Origin: Amycolatopsis sp. cg9 | Lineage (GTDB): Bacteria > Actinomycetota > Actinomycetes > Mycobacteriales > Pseudonocardiaceae | DNA: 64,000 nucleotides | Reading direction: 5' to 3' | Assembly: GCF_041346945.1 (NCBI RefSeq) | Contig: NZ_CP166850.1 | Coordinates: forward strand, 3,534,001-3,598,000 | In this document: in pieces, positions 8,039 to 15,080 of the stretch | Position numbering within the stretch: the first letter of the stretch is position 1 | How the letters are laid out: each line of letters starts with the position of its first letter | The notes under the pieces: generated by a model | Databases searched by the model: none | The model's input: the letters and a program-made list of their open reading frames with translations, nothing else | What the model was told of the DNA's origin: nothing | Translations under genes and position numbers: made by a program

Positions 8039-8066
8039 TGAACAAGCGTTCATGAACATGTGTTCA
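8039..8066. promoter_or_regulatory. Tandem TetR-type operators
   Basis: Two directly abutting 14-bp sites, 8039-8052 and 8053-8066, each TGAAC-N4-GTTCA. They lie 18-45 bp upstream of the methyltransferase start, where a repressor would block the promoter. Confidence 0.7.
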
Positions 8067-8110
8067 TGGTGGCGCGCAACCGAGCCGGCTGTCAAGGAAA
8101 CGAGCGTCGA

Positions 8111-8971
8111 TCACCTGTTCGAGTGGAACACCGCGATGTGCAGTGAAGCGAGGCGGGCGGGCGACGCGATCACCTCGTACCCCGCCACCCGGTCGCCGTC
8201 GACCACCACGGTGAGGACGAGCGAAAGCCGTCCGCGCGGGGCGACGACGACCCCGACCGAGCCGTCGATCAGCGCCGCTTCGGCGAACCGGGCCCGCTTC
8301 CCGAACACCCGCGTTTCCGCCGCCACCGCACCGGCTCCGCGCACCTCGAGCGCCGCTCCCGCCGGCAGCGCGGCCGCGTCGGCGCGGCGGACGACGTCCG
8401 GCGCCAGCACCTCGAGCAGCGCGGCGAGGTCGCCGCCGCGGGCCGCGGTCAGGAACGCGTCCACCACCCGGCGGTGCCGCGCCAGATCGGCCGGCGGCAG
8501 CGGGGACGTGCCCCGCACCCGCTGCCGCGCGCGGCTGGCCAGCTTCTTGGCCGCCACCGGCGTGCGGTCCAGCACCGGCGCGATCCGGTCGAACGGCACC
8601 GCGAACAGGTCGTGCAGCACGAACGCGATCCGCTCGGCCGGCCCGAGCGCGTCCAGCACGACGAGCAGTGCGCGGCCCACCGAGTCGGCCAGCTCGGCCT
8701 CACCGGCCGGATCGGCGTCGTCCACCGGCTCCGGCACGACCGCGAAGGGTTCCTCGCCCCGCGACTTCCGGGTGCGCAGCACGTCCAGGCAGACGCGGGA
8801 AACGACCGTGGTCAGCCACGCCGCCAGGTTGTCGACGGACCCGGCCCGGGTGAGCCGCAGCCACGCTTCCTGGACGGCGTCGTCCGCTTCGGCCGCCGAG
8901 CCGAGCATCCGGTAGGCCAGCCCGCGCAGCCTGCCGCGTTCGGCCTCGAACAACTCCGCCAGCTCGTCCAT
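8111..8971 (-). CDS. ECF sigma factor with SnoaL-like C-terminal domain (ECF41/SigJ type)
   Basis: 286-residue extracytoplasmic-function sigma factor. Region 2 is at residues 8-75 (RGLAYRMLGSAAEADDAVQEAWLRL). A linker contains AVVPEPVDD, resembling the WLPEP linker of ECF41 members. Region 4 is about 105-160 (LDALGPAERIAFVLHDLFAV, APVLDRTPVAAKKLASRAR), and residues 165-280 form a SnoaL-like domain. In ECF41 proteins this C-terminal domain replaces a separate anti-sigma factor and modulates activity. ATG at 8969-8971 with AGGTGACC as ribosome-binding site. It is divergent from the old-yellow-enzyme homologue 65 bp away. That matches the habit of ECF41 genes to sit beside oxidoreductase or carboxymuconolactone-decarboxylase-type targets. 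I could not find a convincing TGTCACA/CGTC target promoter. Confidence 0.88.
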   Translation of the reverse strand: MDELAELFEAERGRLRGLAYRMLGSAAEADDAVQEAWLRLTRAGSVDNLAAWLTTVVSRVCLDVLRTRKSRGEEPFAVVPEPVDDADPAGEAELADSVGRALLVVLDALGPAERIAFVLHDLFAVPFDRIAPVLDRTPVAAKKLASRARQRVRGTSPLPPADLARHRRVVDAFLTAARGGDLAALLEVLAPDVVRRADAAALPAGAALEVRGAGAVAAETRVFGKRARFAEAALIDGSVGVVVAPRGRLSLVLTVVVDGDRVAGYEVIASPARLASLHIAVFHSNR

Positions 8972-9035
8972 CGGTCACCTTTCGCCGCTGCCCTCCGTCG
9001 CCTTCATGACGAACATCGACGAGCAGAGGTGACCG
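8972..9035. promoter_or_regulatory. Divergent sigma/OYE regulatory region with 9-bp inverted repeat
   Basis: CGGTCACCT (8972-8980) and AGGTGACCG (9027-9035) mirror each other at the two ends of the gap. Each also supplies the ribosome-binding site of its gene, so the repeat may simply reflect two identical Shine-Dalgarno contexts. Confidence 0.4.
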
Positions 9036-9036
9036 A

Positions 9037-10104
9037 ATGAGTTTGCTGACCCCCGCCGACCTGGGCGGCTGTCGCCTGCCGAACCGCGTGGTGCTGGCGC
9101 CGACCACCCGGGCCCGCGTCCCCGGCGGCGTGCCCGGCGACCTCCAGGCCGCCTACTACGCGCAGCGCGCCGGCGCCGGGCTCGTCATCGCCGAAGGGAC
9201 CTGGGTGAGCGAACGGGCCATCGGCTTCGAGAACGTTCCGGGCCTGTACACCGAAGCGCAGGTCGCGGGCTGGCGGCGGGTCACCGACGTCGTGCACTCG
9301 CTCGGCGGGCGGATCGTGGTGCAGCTGTGGCACACGGGGGCGGTCTCGCACCCGGACTTCCTCGGCTCGCGGCCGGCCGGGCCGTCGGCGGTGAACCCCG
9401 GGGAACCGGTGCACACCGCCGCCGGACGAACGTCGACGCCGACACCGCGCGAGCTGAGCGCGGCCGAGATCCGGGCCACCGTCGCGGACTACGGCGAGGC
9501 GGCGAAGAACGCGCGCCGCGCCGGGTTCGACGGCGTCGAGATCGCGGCCAACGGCGTGTACCTGCTCGCCCAGTTCCTGCACCCGCGGCTCAACCGCCGC
9601 ACCGACGCCTACGGCGGGTCCGCGGCCAACCGCCGCCGGCTGCTCGCGGAAGTCGTCGACGCGGCCCGCGCGCACGGCCGCGTCGGCGTCCGGCTGTCGC
9701 CGTGGTGGACCGGCGGACTGTTCACTGTGGACGAAGAGCTCCGCGCCGAGTACGACGCGCTGGTCGCCGCGCTCGACGTGGACTACCTCCACCTCCGCGG
9801 ACCCGACAGCGGACCCGACAGCGGACCGGACTTCGCCGCCTTCGCCCGGTACCGGCGGCTGTTCGGCGGTTTCGTGATCGTCAACAACGGCTTCGGCCGC
9901 GACAGCGGGAACGCCGTGATCGACGCGGGGATCGCCGACGCGGTCTCCTACGCCCGGCACTTCGTCGCGAACCCGGACCTGGTGACGCGGTTCGCGCTCG
10001 GCCTCCCGCTCGCGCCCGGCGACCCGGCGACCTACTACGGCGGCGGCACGGCCGGGTACCTCGATCAGCCGCAGGCGGCGGCGATGGCGGCGGTGTCCCA
10101 GTAG
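9037..10104 (+). CDS. Old-yellow-enzyme family NADH:flavin oxidoreductase homologue
   Basis: 355-residue TIM-barrel FMN protein of the OYE/alkene reductase family. Family landmarks present are LPNRVVLAPTTRAR (residues 14-27), VVQLWHTGAVSHP, RTDAYGGSAANRRR (188-201), GVRLSPW and the C-terminal ARHFVANPDL ... ATYYGGGTAGY. The substrate-anchoring pair is not: where classical members read EIHGANGYLLDQF this protein reads EIAANGVYLLAQF (168-180). His is absent and, without a gap, the Asn position is Gly. Flavin binding may persist but carbonyl or alkene hydrogen-bonding must differ. A 12-bp unit encoding GPDS repeats at 9799-9831. It is divergent from the ECF sigma gene, which probably controls it; the 3' end overlaps the next convergent gene by 40 bp. 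Confidence 0.85.
   Translation: MSLLTPADLGGCRLPNRVVLAPTTRARVPGGVPGDLQAAYYAQRAGAGLVIAEGTWVSERAIGFENVPGLYTEAQVAGWRRVTDVVHSLGGRIVVQLWHTGAVSHPDFLGSRPAGPSAVNPGEPVHTAAGRTSTPTPRELSAAEIRATVADYGEAAKNARRAGFDGVEIAANGVYLLAQFLHPRLNRRTDAYGGSAANRRRLLAEVVDAARAHGRVGVRLSPWWTGGLFTVDEELRAEYDALVAALDVDYLHLRGPDSGPDSGPDFAAFARYRRLFGGFVIVNNGFGRDSGNAVIDAGIADAVSYARHFVANPDLVTRFALGLPLAPGDPATYYGGGTAGYLDQPQAAAMAAVSQ
9799..9831 (+). repeat. 12-bp tandem repeat inside the OYE gene
   Basis: Two exact copies of GGACCCGACAGC (9799-9822) and a partial third (GGACCGGAC), encoding GPDSGPDSGPD in a surface loop. Confidence 0.85.
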
Positions 10105-10469
10105 AACGGGCGGACTTCGGTGATGCGCCCGCCGGTCACGGTGATCGTCTGGAGGATCGGGAAGTCGAGTTCGCGACCGGTGGCGCGGGCCCGCGCGTGC
10201 ACGTGGGTCAGGACGACCAGCGGCGAGGTCGTGGCGAGGAACGCCTGGTCCACCAGCTCGAAGACGTCCCAGGTGCCGCTCATCGCGGCGAAGAACGCCT
10301 CGATGCCTTCGTGGCCGCGCCACTCACCGCCGTACGGCAAGGCCGCGGCCTGGTGCAGGACGACGTCCGGTGCGAAAAACGGGGTCAGGGCCGCGAAATC
10401 ACCTCCGGTCAGGTAGTCGGTTTCGGCCGCGTACATGCCTTCGAGTACGGCGACGGGATCGGTGCGCAT
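10065..10469 (-). CDS. SnoaL-like / ketosteroid-isomerase-fold protein
   Basis: 134-residue NTF2-fold protein (DPVAVLEGMYAAETDYLTGGDFAALTPFFAPDVVLHQ, then GHEGIEAFFAAMSGTWDVFELVDQ, and ITVTGGRITEVRPFYWD at the end). This is the standard arrangement of a cone-shaped ligand-binding or isomerase domain without identifiable function. I use the ATG at 10467-10469; in-frame sequence upstream is Arg/Ser-rich and unlike the family. The stop region overlaps the convergent OYE gene by 40 bp. It sits between the OYE gene and a VOC-fold gene, so a role in the same detoxification or redox module is possible but unproven. Confidence 0.8.
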   Translation of the reverse strand: MRTDPVAVLEGMYAAETDYLTGGDFAALTPFFAPDVVLHQAAALPYGGEWRGHEGIEAFFAAMSGTWDVFELVDQAFLATTSPLVVLTHVHARARATGRELDFPILQTITVTGGRITEVRPFYWDTAAIAAACG

Positions 10470-10524
10470 GTCCGCCACCGTGCCGCACCGGCGGGCGCGC
10501 CACCGGCGGGAAACGGACGGCGAG

Positions 10525-10863
10525 CTACTCCGCCGGGCACCACACCGCCAGCTCGCTCCCACCCGGCTCCCGGAAGTGGAACCGCCGCCCGCCGGGGAAG
10601 GCGAACGGTTCCTTCGTCACCTCGCCGCCCGCGGCCACCACCGCCTCGCGGGCGGCGGGCAGGTCGTCCGTGCGGATCGTGATCAGGGGCGCGCTCGGCC
10701 GCTCCGCCGCGTCGGACTGGAACCCGAACGTGAGGCCCGCGGCCCGGACGTCGGTGTAGTCCGGGCCGTACGGCGTCACGCTCCAGCCGAACGCGCGCTC
10801 GAAGAACTGCCCGGACGCCGCGGCCGATGCGGACGGGAACTCGGCGAAGTCGACTTCGTACAT
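10525..10863 (-). CDS. VOC-family (glyoxalase/bleomycin-resistance fold) protein
   Basis: 112-residue vicinal oxygen chelate protein. N-terminal YEVDFAEFPSASAAASGQFFERAFGWSV and C-terminal FPGGRRFHFREPGGSELAVW are the beta-alpha-beta-beta-beta signatures. DLPAAREAVVAAGGEVTKE lies between them. Members bind metals or hydrophobic ligands and range from dioxygenases to drug-binding proteins; this one cannot be assigned. Start is ATG at 10861-10863 with TAGCGT seven bases upstream, indicating a leaderless message. An in-frame GTG further upstream is not supported. Confidence 0.82.
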   Translation of the reverse strand: MYEVDFAEFPSASAAASGQFFERAFGWSVTPYGPDYTDVRAAGLTFGFQSDAAERPSAPLITIRTDDLPAAREAVVAAGGEVTKEPFAFPGGRRFHFREPGGSELAVWCPAE

Positions 10864-10870
10864 GCCGCCG

Positions 10871-10876
10871 ACGCTA
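10871..10876 (-). promoter_or_regulatory. Putative -10 (TAGCGT), leaderless start
   Basis: Seven bases before the VOC gene ATG at 10863 (minus strand). Identical hexamer to the one at 3885. Confidence 0.45.
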
Positions 10877-11194
10877 GCGGTGACCACCGACAAAACCGCG
10901 CGAGCGGGCGGCGGCCAGCGCGCCGAGGGCCACGGCGACCAGGCCGATCACCAGCGCCGCGTAGCCGCCGACGATCCCGTAACCGGTACCCGGACCACCC
11001 TCGGCCGCGGCCACGACCCACCCGCCGACGACCGCGCCCGCCACCCCGGCGACCAGCGCGACGACCGCTCCCCGGCCGAGGCGGAGGGCCAGCCCGCCCG
11101 CGACCACGCCGGCCAGGCCCAGCGCCACACCCACCAGGGACCACAGCCGTCCGGGCGTCAGGTCGTACGTGCTCGCGGCGGCGACGATGTTCAT
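10874..11194 (-). CDS. Small integral membrane protein (DUF6223-like)
   Basis: 106 residues with about three to four membrane helices: LWSLVGVALGLAGVVAGGLAL, AVVALVAGVAGAVVGGWVVAAA and GIVGGYAALVIGLVAVALGALAAA. The N-terminus YDLTPGRLWSLV resembles small actinobacterial membrane proteins of the DUF6223 type. ATG at 11192-11194 is preceded by AAGGAG. The 3' end is only 10 bp from the VOC gene start, overlapping its promoter. It is divergent from a sensor kinase gene, with a palindrome (11280-11299) in the gap. This makes it a plausible target of that two-component system, but function is unknown. Confidence 0.65.
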   Translation of the reverse strand: MNIVAAASTYDLTPGRLWSLVGVALGLAGVVAGGLALRLGRGAVVALVAGVAGAVVGGWVVAAAEGGPGTGYGIVGGYAALVIGLVAVALGALAAARSRGFVGGHR

Positions 11195-11279
11195 GAGCTG
11201 CTCCTTCGCTTCCCGGATCGGACGTCCCCGAGCTTGGCCGCGAAGTCGCCGCTGGTCGTCGTGCGGACGTCGGCACTGC

Positions 11280-11299
11280 GCTACCGCGTCCGCGGTAGC
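11280..11299. promoter_or_regulatory. Palindromic operator candidate
   Basis: GCTACCGCG-TC-CGCGGTAGC, 9-bp perfect arms with a 2-bp centre. It lies between the divergent membrane-protein gene and the kinase/regulator operon, upstream of the kinase -10 at 11335. Confidence 0.55.
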
Positions 11300-11334
11300 C
11301 GGAAGATGCTCCCCGGGCGGCAGTTCCGCGCGGC

Positions 11335-11340
11335 TAGGGT
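11335..11340 (+). promoter_or_regulatory. Putative -10 (TAGGGT), leaderless start
   Basis: Exactly 6 bp before the GTG at 11347. Confidence 0.5.
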
Positions 11341-11346
11341 GCGGGG

Positions 11347-12447
11347 GTGAGCCGCGCGCGGATCGTGGACGGGGTGATCGCCGCCGGTGTGGCGGTGGCG
11401 TTGCTGAGCGCCGGGCTGTCCGCGGACCACCCGCCGTCGGTGCCGGGGTACGCGGCATTGGTCGCGGGCGGGCTGGCGTTGGCCGCGCGGCGCCGGGCGC
11501 CGGTCGCGGTGCTGGCGGCGACCGCGGTGTGCGCGCTGGTCTACCAGGCCGCCGGCTTCGAAGTGCCCGTCGTGGCCTACCTCTTCGCCGTGTACGCGGC
11601 GGTTCGCGCGGGCCACCGGATCGCCGCGGTGGTGGCGTCGGTGGGCATGCTGGCCGCGGTCCCGCTCGCGCTGCTGGTCTCGGGCCTGCCCGACGCGAGC
11701 CAGGCCTTCACGCAGTCGCGGGACGTCCTGCAGCTGGCGTGGCTGATCGCGGCCGGCGCGGCGGGCGAGGCGCTGCGGCAGGCCGAGCGCCGCGCCGACG
11801 AAGCCGAGCGCACCCGCGAGGAGACCGCGCGGCGGCGGGCCGACGAGGAACGCCTGCACATCGCGCGGGAGCTGCACGACTCGCTCACCCACCAGATCTC
11901 GGTCATCAAGGTGCAGGCCGAAGTCGCCGTCCACCTGGCCCACAAGCGCGGCGAGGACGTGCCGGAGTCCCTGCTGGCGATCCGGGACGCCGGTCGTGAA
12001 GCGGCGCGGGAACTGCGCGCGACCCTCGAGGCGTTGCGCGACGACGACAAGAACCCGCCGCGCGGTCTCGACGACGTCCCGGACCTCGTGCGCCAGGCCC
12101 GGACCGCGGGCCTCGACGCGCGGCTCACGATCGAAGGTGACGGCGCCGGCGTGCCGGCCGCGGTGGGCCGGACCGCCTACCGGATCGTCCAGGAGGCGCT
12201 GACCAACGTCGCCCGGCACGCCGCCGCGGCCACCGCGTCGGTCCGGATCGACCACCGGCCCGGCGCGCTCGTCATCCGCGTCGACGACGACGGCCGGGCC
12301 ACCGCGGGCGCCGCACCGGTGCCGGGTGTCGGCCTGCTCGGGATGCGCGAACGCGTCACCGCGCTCGGCGGCCGGCTCGAAGCTGCTCCGCGCACCGAAG
12401 GCGGCTTCCGCGTCGAGGCCGAGCTGCCCGTGGACCACCCGGCATGA
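11347..12447 (+). CDS. NarL-type two-component sensor histidine kinase
   Basis: 366-residue membrane kinase. The N-terminal 135 residues contain four to five hydrophobic helices with short loops, so the sensor is membrane-embedded. A coiled linker (RQAERRADEAERTREETARRRADEERL) leads to the HisKA_3 dimerisation helix, with the phospho-acceptor His177 in ARELHDSLTHQISVIK. The C-terminal GHKL ATPase includes RTAYRIVQEALTNVARHA (N box) and GVGLLGMRERVTALGG (G box). It autophosphorylates and passes phosphate to the response regulator encoded immediately downstream with a 4-bp overlap. GTG start, leaderless by the upstream TAGGGT. Confidence 0.93.
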   Translation: MSRARIVDGVIAAGVAVALLSAGLSADHPPSVPGYAALVAGGLALAARRRAPVAVLAATAVCALVYQAAGFEVPVVAYLFAVYAAVRAGHRIAAVVASVGMLAAVPLALLVSGLPDASQAFTQSRDVLQLAWLIAAGAAGEALRQAERRADEAERTREETARRRADEERLHIARELHDSLTHQISVIKVQAEVAVHLAHKRGEDVPESLLAIRDAGREAARELRATLEALRDDDKNPPRGLDDVPDLVRQARTAGLDARLTIEGDGAGVPAAVGRTAYRIVQEALTNVARHAAAATASVRIDHRPGALVIRVDDDGRATAGAAPVPGVGLLGMRERVTALGGRLEAAPRTEGGFRVEAELPVDHPA

Positions 12448-13121
12448 TCCGCGTCCTGCTGGCCGACGACCAGCCACTCATCCGCAGCGGCTTCCGCTCG
12501 CTCCTGGACGCCGAGGACGGCGTCGAGGTGGTCGCCGAGGCCGCCGACGGCCGCGAAGCCGTGGCGCTGGCCCGCGAACACCTGCCGGACATCGTGCTCC
12601 TCGACGTCCGGATGCCGGGCGTCGACGGTCTGGAAGCGACCCGGCGCATCGCGTCGGACCCGGCGCTGGCCGCGGTGCACGTCGTCATCCTGACCAACTA
12701 CGGCCTGGACGAGTACGTCTTCGATGCCCTGCGCGCAGGCGCGGCCGGCTTCCTCGTCAAGGACATCCGGCCGGAGGACTTCCTGCACGCCGTCCGCGTC
12801 GCCGCCCGGGGTGACGCCCTGCTCGCGCCGTCGATCACCCGGAAGCTGATGGACCGGTACGTCACCCAGCCGCCCGCCCCCGGCGCCGGGCTCGCGGAGC
12901 TGACCAACCGCGAGCGCGAGGCCGTCGCCCTGGTCGCGCGGGGCCTGTCCAACGACGAGATCGCCGCGCGGATGGTGATCAGCCCGCTGACCGCGAAGAC
13001 GCACGTCAACCGGGCCATGGCCAAGCTGCGCGCCCGCGACCGCGCGCAGCTCGTGGTGTTCGCCTACGAGTCCGGGCTCGCGCCGCCGGGACCTCAGGCC
13101 GGCCGGCCCGCGCCCGCGTAG
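12444..13121 (+). CDS. NarL/FixJ-family response regulator
   Basis: 225-residue response regulator partnering the kinase before it (ATGA overlap). The receiver domain covers residues 1-120 with acidic pocket Asp8/Asp9, phospho-acceptor Asp54 (VLLDVRMPG) and Lys in GFLVKDIRPEDF. The C-terminal LuxR-type helix-turn-helix is LTNREREAVALVARGLSNDEIAARMVISPLTAKTHVNRAMAKL. It should bind DNA as a phosphorylated dimer; the palindrome at 11280-11299 beside the operon is a candidate site. The stop region overlaps the convergent NlpC/P60 gene by 28 bp. Confidence 0.93.
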   Translation: MIRVLLADDQPLIRSGFRSLLDAEDGVEVVAEAADGREAVALAREHLPDIVLLDVRMPGVDGLEATRRIASDPALAAVHVVILTNYGLDEYVFDALRAGAAGFLVKDIRPEDFLHAVRVAARGDALLAPSITRKLMDRYVTQPPAPGAGLAELTNREREAVALVARGLSNDEIAARMVISPLTAKTHVNRAMAKLRARDRAQLVVFAYESGLAPPGPQAGRPAPA

Positions 13122-14116
13122 TCGTCGCCCTTCGAGTGGTATGTGTGGATCTGGATGGCCTGGCCCTCGGTCGGCGCGTTGATCATCAGGCCGTTGCCCA
13201 GGTACAGGCCCACGTGGTGGATGCGCGTCGCCGGGCTGCCGTAGAACACCAGGTCGCCCAGGCGCGGCTCGTCCGACGCCGGCACCGGCGGGAGCGCGCG
13301 GAACTGGCTGTCCGCCGTCCGCGGCAAGCCCACGCCCGCGCTGTCGTAGGACGCCTTCGTCAACCCCGAGCAGTCGAAGCCCGCCGCGCCCGCGTCCGGT
13401 CCGTTGCCGCCCCAGACGTACGGGAGGCCCAGCTGGCCGAGCGCGAAGCGGGTCGCCTTGACCCGGGGCGAGCTCGCCGAGGCCGGATCCAGCGAGAGCG
13501 TCGCGTACAGCTGGGCCATGCCGAGGACCCGCTGGCGGAACAGCTCCGAGTCGCTGCCCGGGTGGTACGCCGCGATCGCCTTCCACCAGCCCGTGCCGGC
13601 GCCGAGGTCCGTGCCGCCCGCGCAGAGCGCCCGGCCGGCCGCGGCCGGCGCGTCGTCGCCGTACTTCTTCGCCTGCGCCGAGGACAGCCCGAGCAGGTTC
13701 TCGCCGCCGCGGCCGTGGTTCGACGCCGCCGAGCCCACACCCGCGAGGGTGACCCACGAGAGGTGGCAGGACGGGGCTTCCTTCCGCAGCGCCAGCTCGC
13801 CGTTCGCGTAGCCGATCAGGGCGTCCGCGGGGATGTCGAGGGGGCCCGCCAGCTGCTCGGCCCACTGCTGCAGCGGGCTCTTGCCGCCCTGGCCGGACGC
13901 GCCCTGGCCCGGCTCCTGCGCCTTCACGGGTGCGCTGACCTCGAGGACCGACGGGCCCGAAGCCACGTCCCGGGCCACGGGCAGCGGAGCGGGCGCGGGT
14001 TCCGGCGAGCGGTCGGCCAGCAGCCAGCCCGCCGTCACCAGCCCCGCGACGAGCGGCAGCGCGACCAGGCCGCGCAGGGCCGCCCCACGGGCCCAGGAAC
14101 TCGGCTTCGTCGTCAC
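13094..14116 (-). CDS. Secreted/membrane-anchored NlpC/P60 peptidase with degenerate transglycosylase domain
   Basis: About 340 residues. An N-terminal hydrophobic anchor (GLVALPLVAGLVTAGWLLA) is followed by a Pro-rich linker. Next comes a lysozyme-like region (CHLSWVTLAGVGSAASNHGR, then GTDLGAGTGWWKAIAAYHPGSD). The C-terminal NlpC/P60 domain has catalytic Cys in GFDCSGLTKASY and His in IHHVGLYLG. NlpC/P60 enzymes cleave D-Glu-diaminopimelate bonds in peptidoglycan. In lytic transglycosylases of this layout the catalytic Glu lies in IGxVESxHG; here it is GVGSAASNHG, so Glu is replaced by Ala and that domain probably only binds glycan. Start is uncertain: GTG 14116 is my choice, TTG 14146 is possible. 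Confidence 0.85.
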   Translation of the reverse strand: MTTKPSSWARGAALRGLVALPLVAGLVTAGWLLADRSPEPAPAPLPVARDVASGPSVLEVSAPVKAQEPGQGASGQGGKSPLQQWAEQLAGPLDIPADALIGYANGELALRKEAPSCHLSWVTLAGVGSAASNHGRGGENLLGLSSAQAKKYGDDAPAAAGRALCAGGTDLGAGTGWWKAIAAYHPGSDSELFRQRVLGMAQLYATLSLDPASASSPRVKATRFALGQLGLPYVWGGNGPDAGAAGFDCSGLTKASYDSAGVGLPRTADSQFRALPPVPASDEPRLGDLVFYGSPATRIHHVGLYLGNGLMINAPTEGQAIQIHTYHSKGDDYAGAGRPA

Positions 14117-14185
14117 GGGGTCCAACTTAGAAGAGCGCACCTCCAAGTGAACGACTGAGTAGCTTGCACGTTAGGGGGACTCCCA

Positions 14186-14191
14186 TATGGT
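14186..14191 (+). promoter_or_regulatory. Putative -10 (TATGGT), leaderless start
   Basis: Exactly 6 bp before the birA ATG at 14198. Confidence 0.55.
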
Positions 14192-14197
14192 GGGCAG

Positions 14198-14995
14198 ATG
14201 GCTGAGATCGACGCTGCCCGGTTGACCGCGGCGCTCCAAGATCGGTACGCGAAGGTCGACGTCGTCGAGCGCACCGGCTCCACCAACGCCGACCTGCGGA
14301 AAGCCGTCGAAGAGGGTGCTCCGGACCGGACCGTTCTGCTCGCCGAAGAGCAGACCGCCGGGGTCGGGCGCCGGGCCCGGTCGTGGAGCTCGCCGAAGGG
14401 CGCCGGGCTGTACCTGAGCGTCGCGCTCCGGCCGGGTGTGCCGTTCGCCGCGCTCGGCTCACTCTCCGTCGTCGCCGGGCTCGCCGTCCGCGCGGCCGCC
14501 GCGTCCGTCGGGGTCGACGCCGCGCTGAAGTGGCCGAACGACGTCCTCGTCGGCGGCGCCAAGTGCGCCGGGATCCTCGCCGAAGCCGTGGCCGGCCCCG
14601 ACCCGTCGATCGTGCTCGGCATCGGTCTCAACGTCCTGCCGCTCGGCGACGTTACGCCGGGGCCCGGCGGGCTGCCCGCGACGTCGCTCGCCGAGCAGGG
14701 CGCCACCACCACCGACCGCACCGACGTCGCCGTCGCGCTGCTCACCGGGTTCGCCGACCTCGAACAGCGCTGGCGGCTGGCCGGCGGCGACCTCACCGAG
14801 GCCGGGCTGCTCGGCGACTACCGCGCCCACTGCGCGACCCTCGGTCAGGACGTCGAGGTCCAGCTGCCGGACGGGACGTCGCTGACCGGGCGCGCGGCCG
14901 ACATCGACGCCGCCGGGCAGCTGCAGGTCGACATGGCGGGCGGCCAGCGGCACACGGTGTTCGCGGGTGACGTGGTGCACGTCCGCCCGGCCTGA
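14198..14995 (+). CDS. birA: Biotin--[acetyl-CoA-carboxylase] ligase
   Basis: 265-residue biotin protein ligase. It makes biotinyl-AMP and transfers biotin to the carrier lysine of acyl-CoA carboxylases. The biotinyl-adenylate loop is TAGVGRRARSW (residues 53-63, a variant of GRGRRGR). The core KWPNDVLVGGAKCAGILAE supplies the catalytic Lys, and VLGIGLNVLPL is the central strand. The C-terminal SH3-like domain has VQLPDGTSLTGRAADIDAAGQLQVD. There is no N-terminal DNA-binding domain, so this is the monofunctional actinobacterial form, not a repressor. Leaderless start. Fits the fatty-acid and acyl-CoA genes elsewhere in the window. Confidence 0.93.
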   Translation: MAEIDAARLTAALQDRYAKVDVVERTGSTNADLRKAVEEGAPDRTVLLAEEQTAGVGRRARSWSSPKGAGLYLSVALRPGVPFAALGSLSVVAGLAVRAAAASVGVDAALKWPNDVLVGGAKCAGILAEAVAGPDPSIVLGIGLNVLPLGDVTPGPGGLPATSLAEQGATTTDRTDVAVALLTGFADLEQRWRLAGGDLTEAGLLGDYRAHCATLGQDVEVQLPDGTSLTGRAADIDAAGQLQVDMAGGQRHTVFAGDVVHVRPA

Positions 14996-15080
14996 TTTCT
15001 CGGGGCGTTGCACTCACCGGCCGAGCGTCTCGCCGGTACGGTGGGACGACACCGCCGCACCGACCTTGGGAGCGTCCGCC

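Noticed and set aside
8972..9035. ECF41 target promoter (TGTCACA / CGTC) in the sigma/OYE gap
   Set aside because: No acceptable match to both elements at the right spacing; only the mirrored ribosome-binding contexts are visible.
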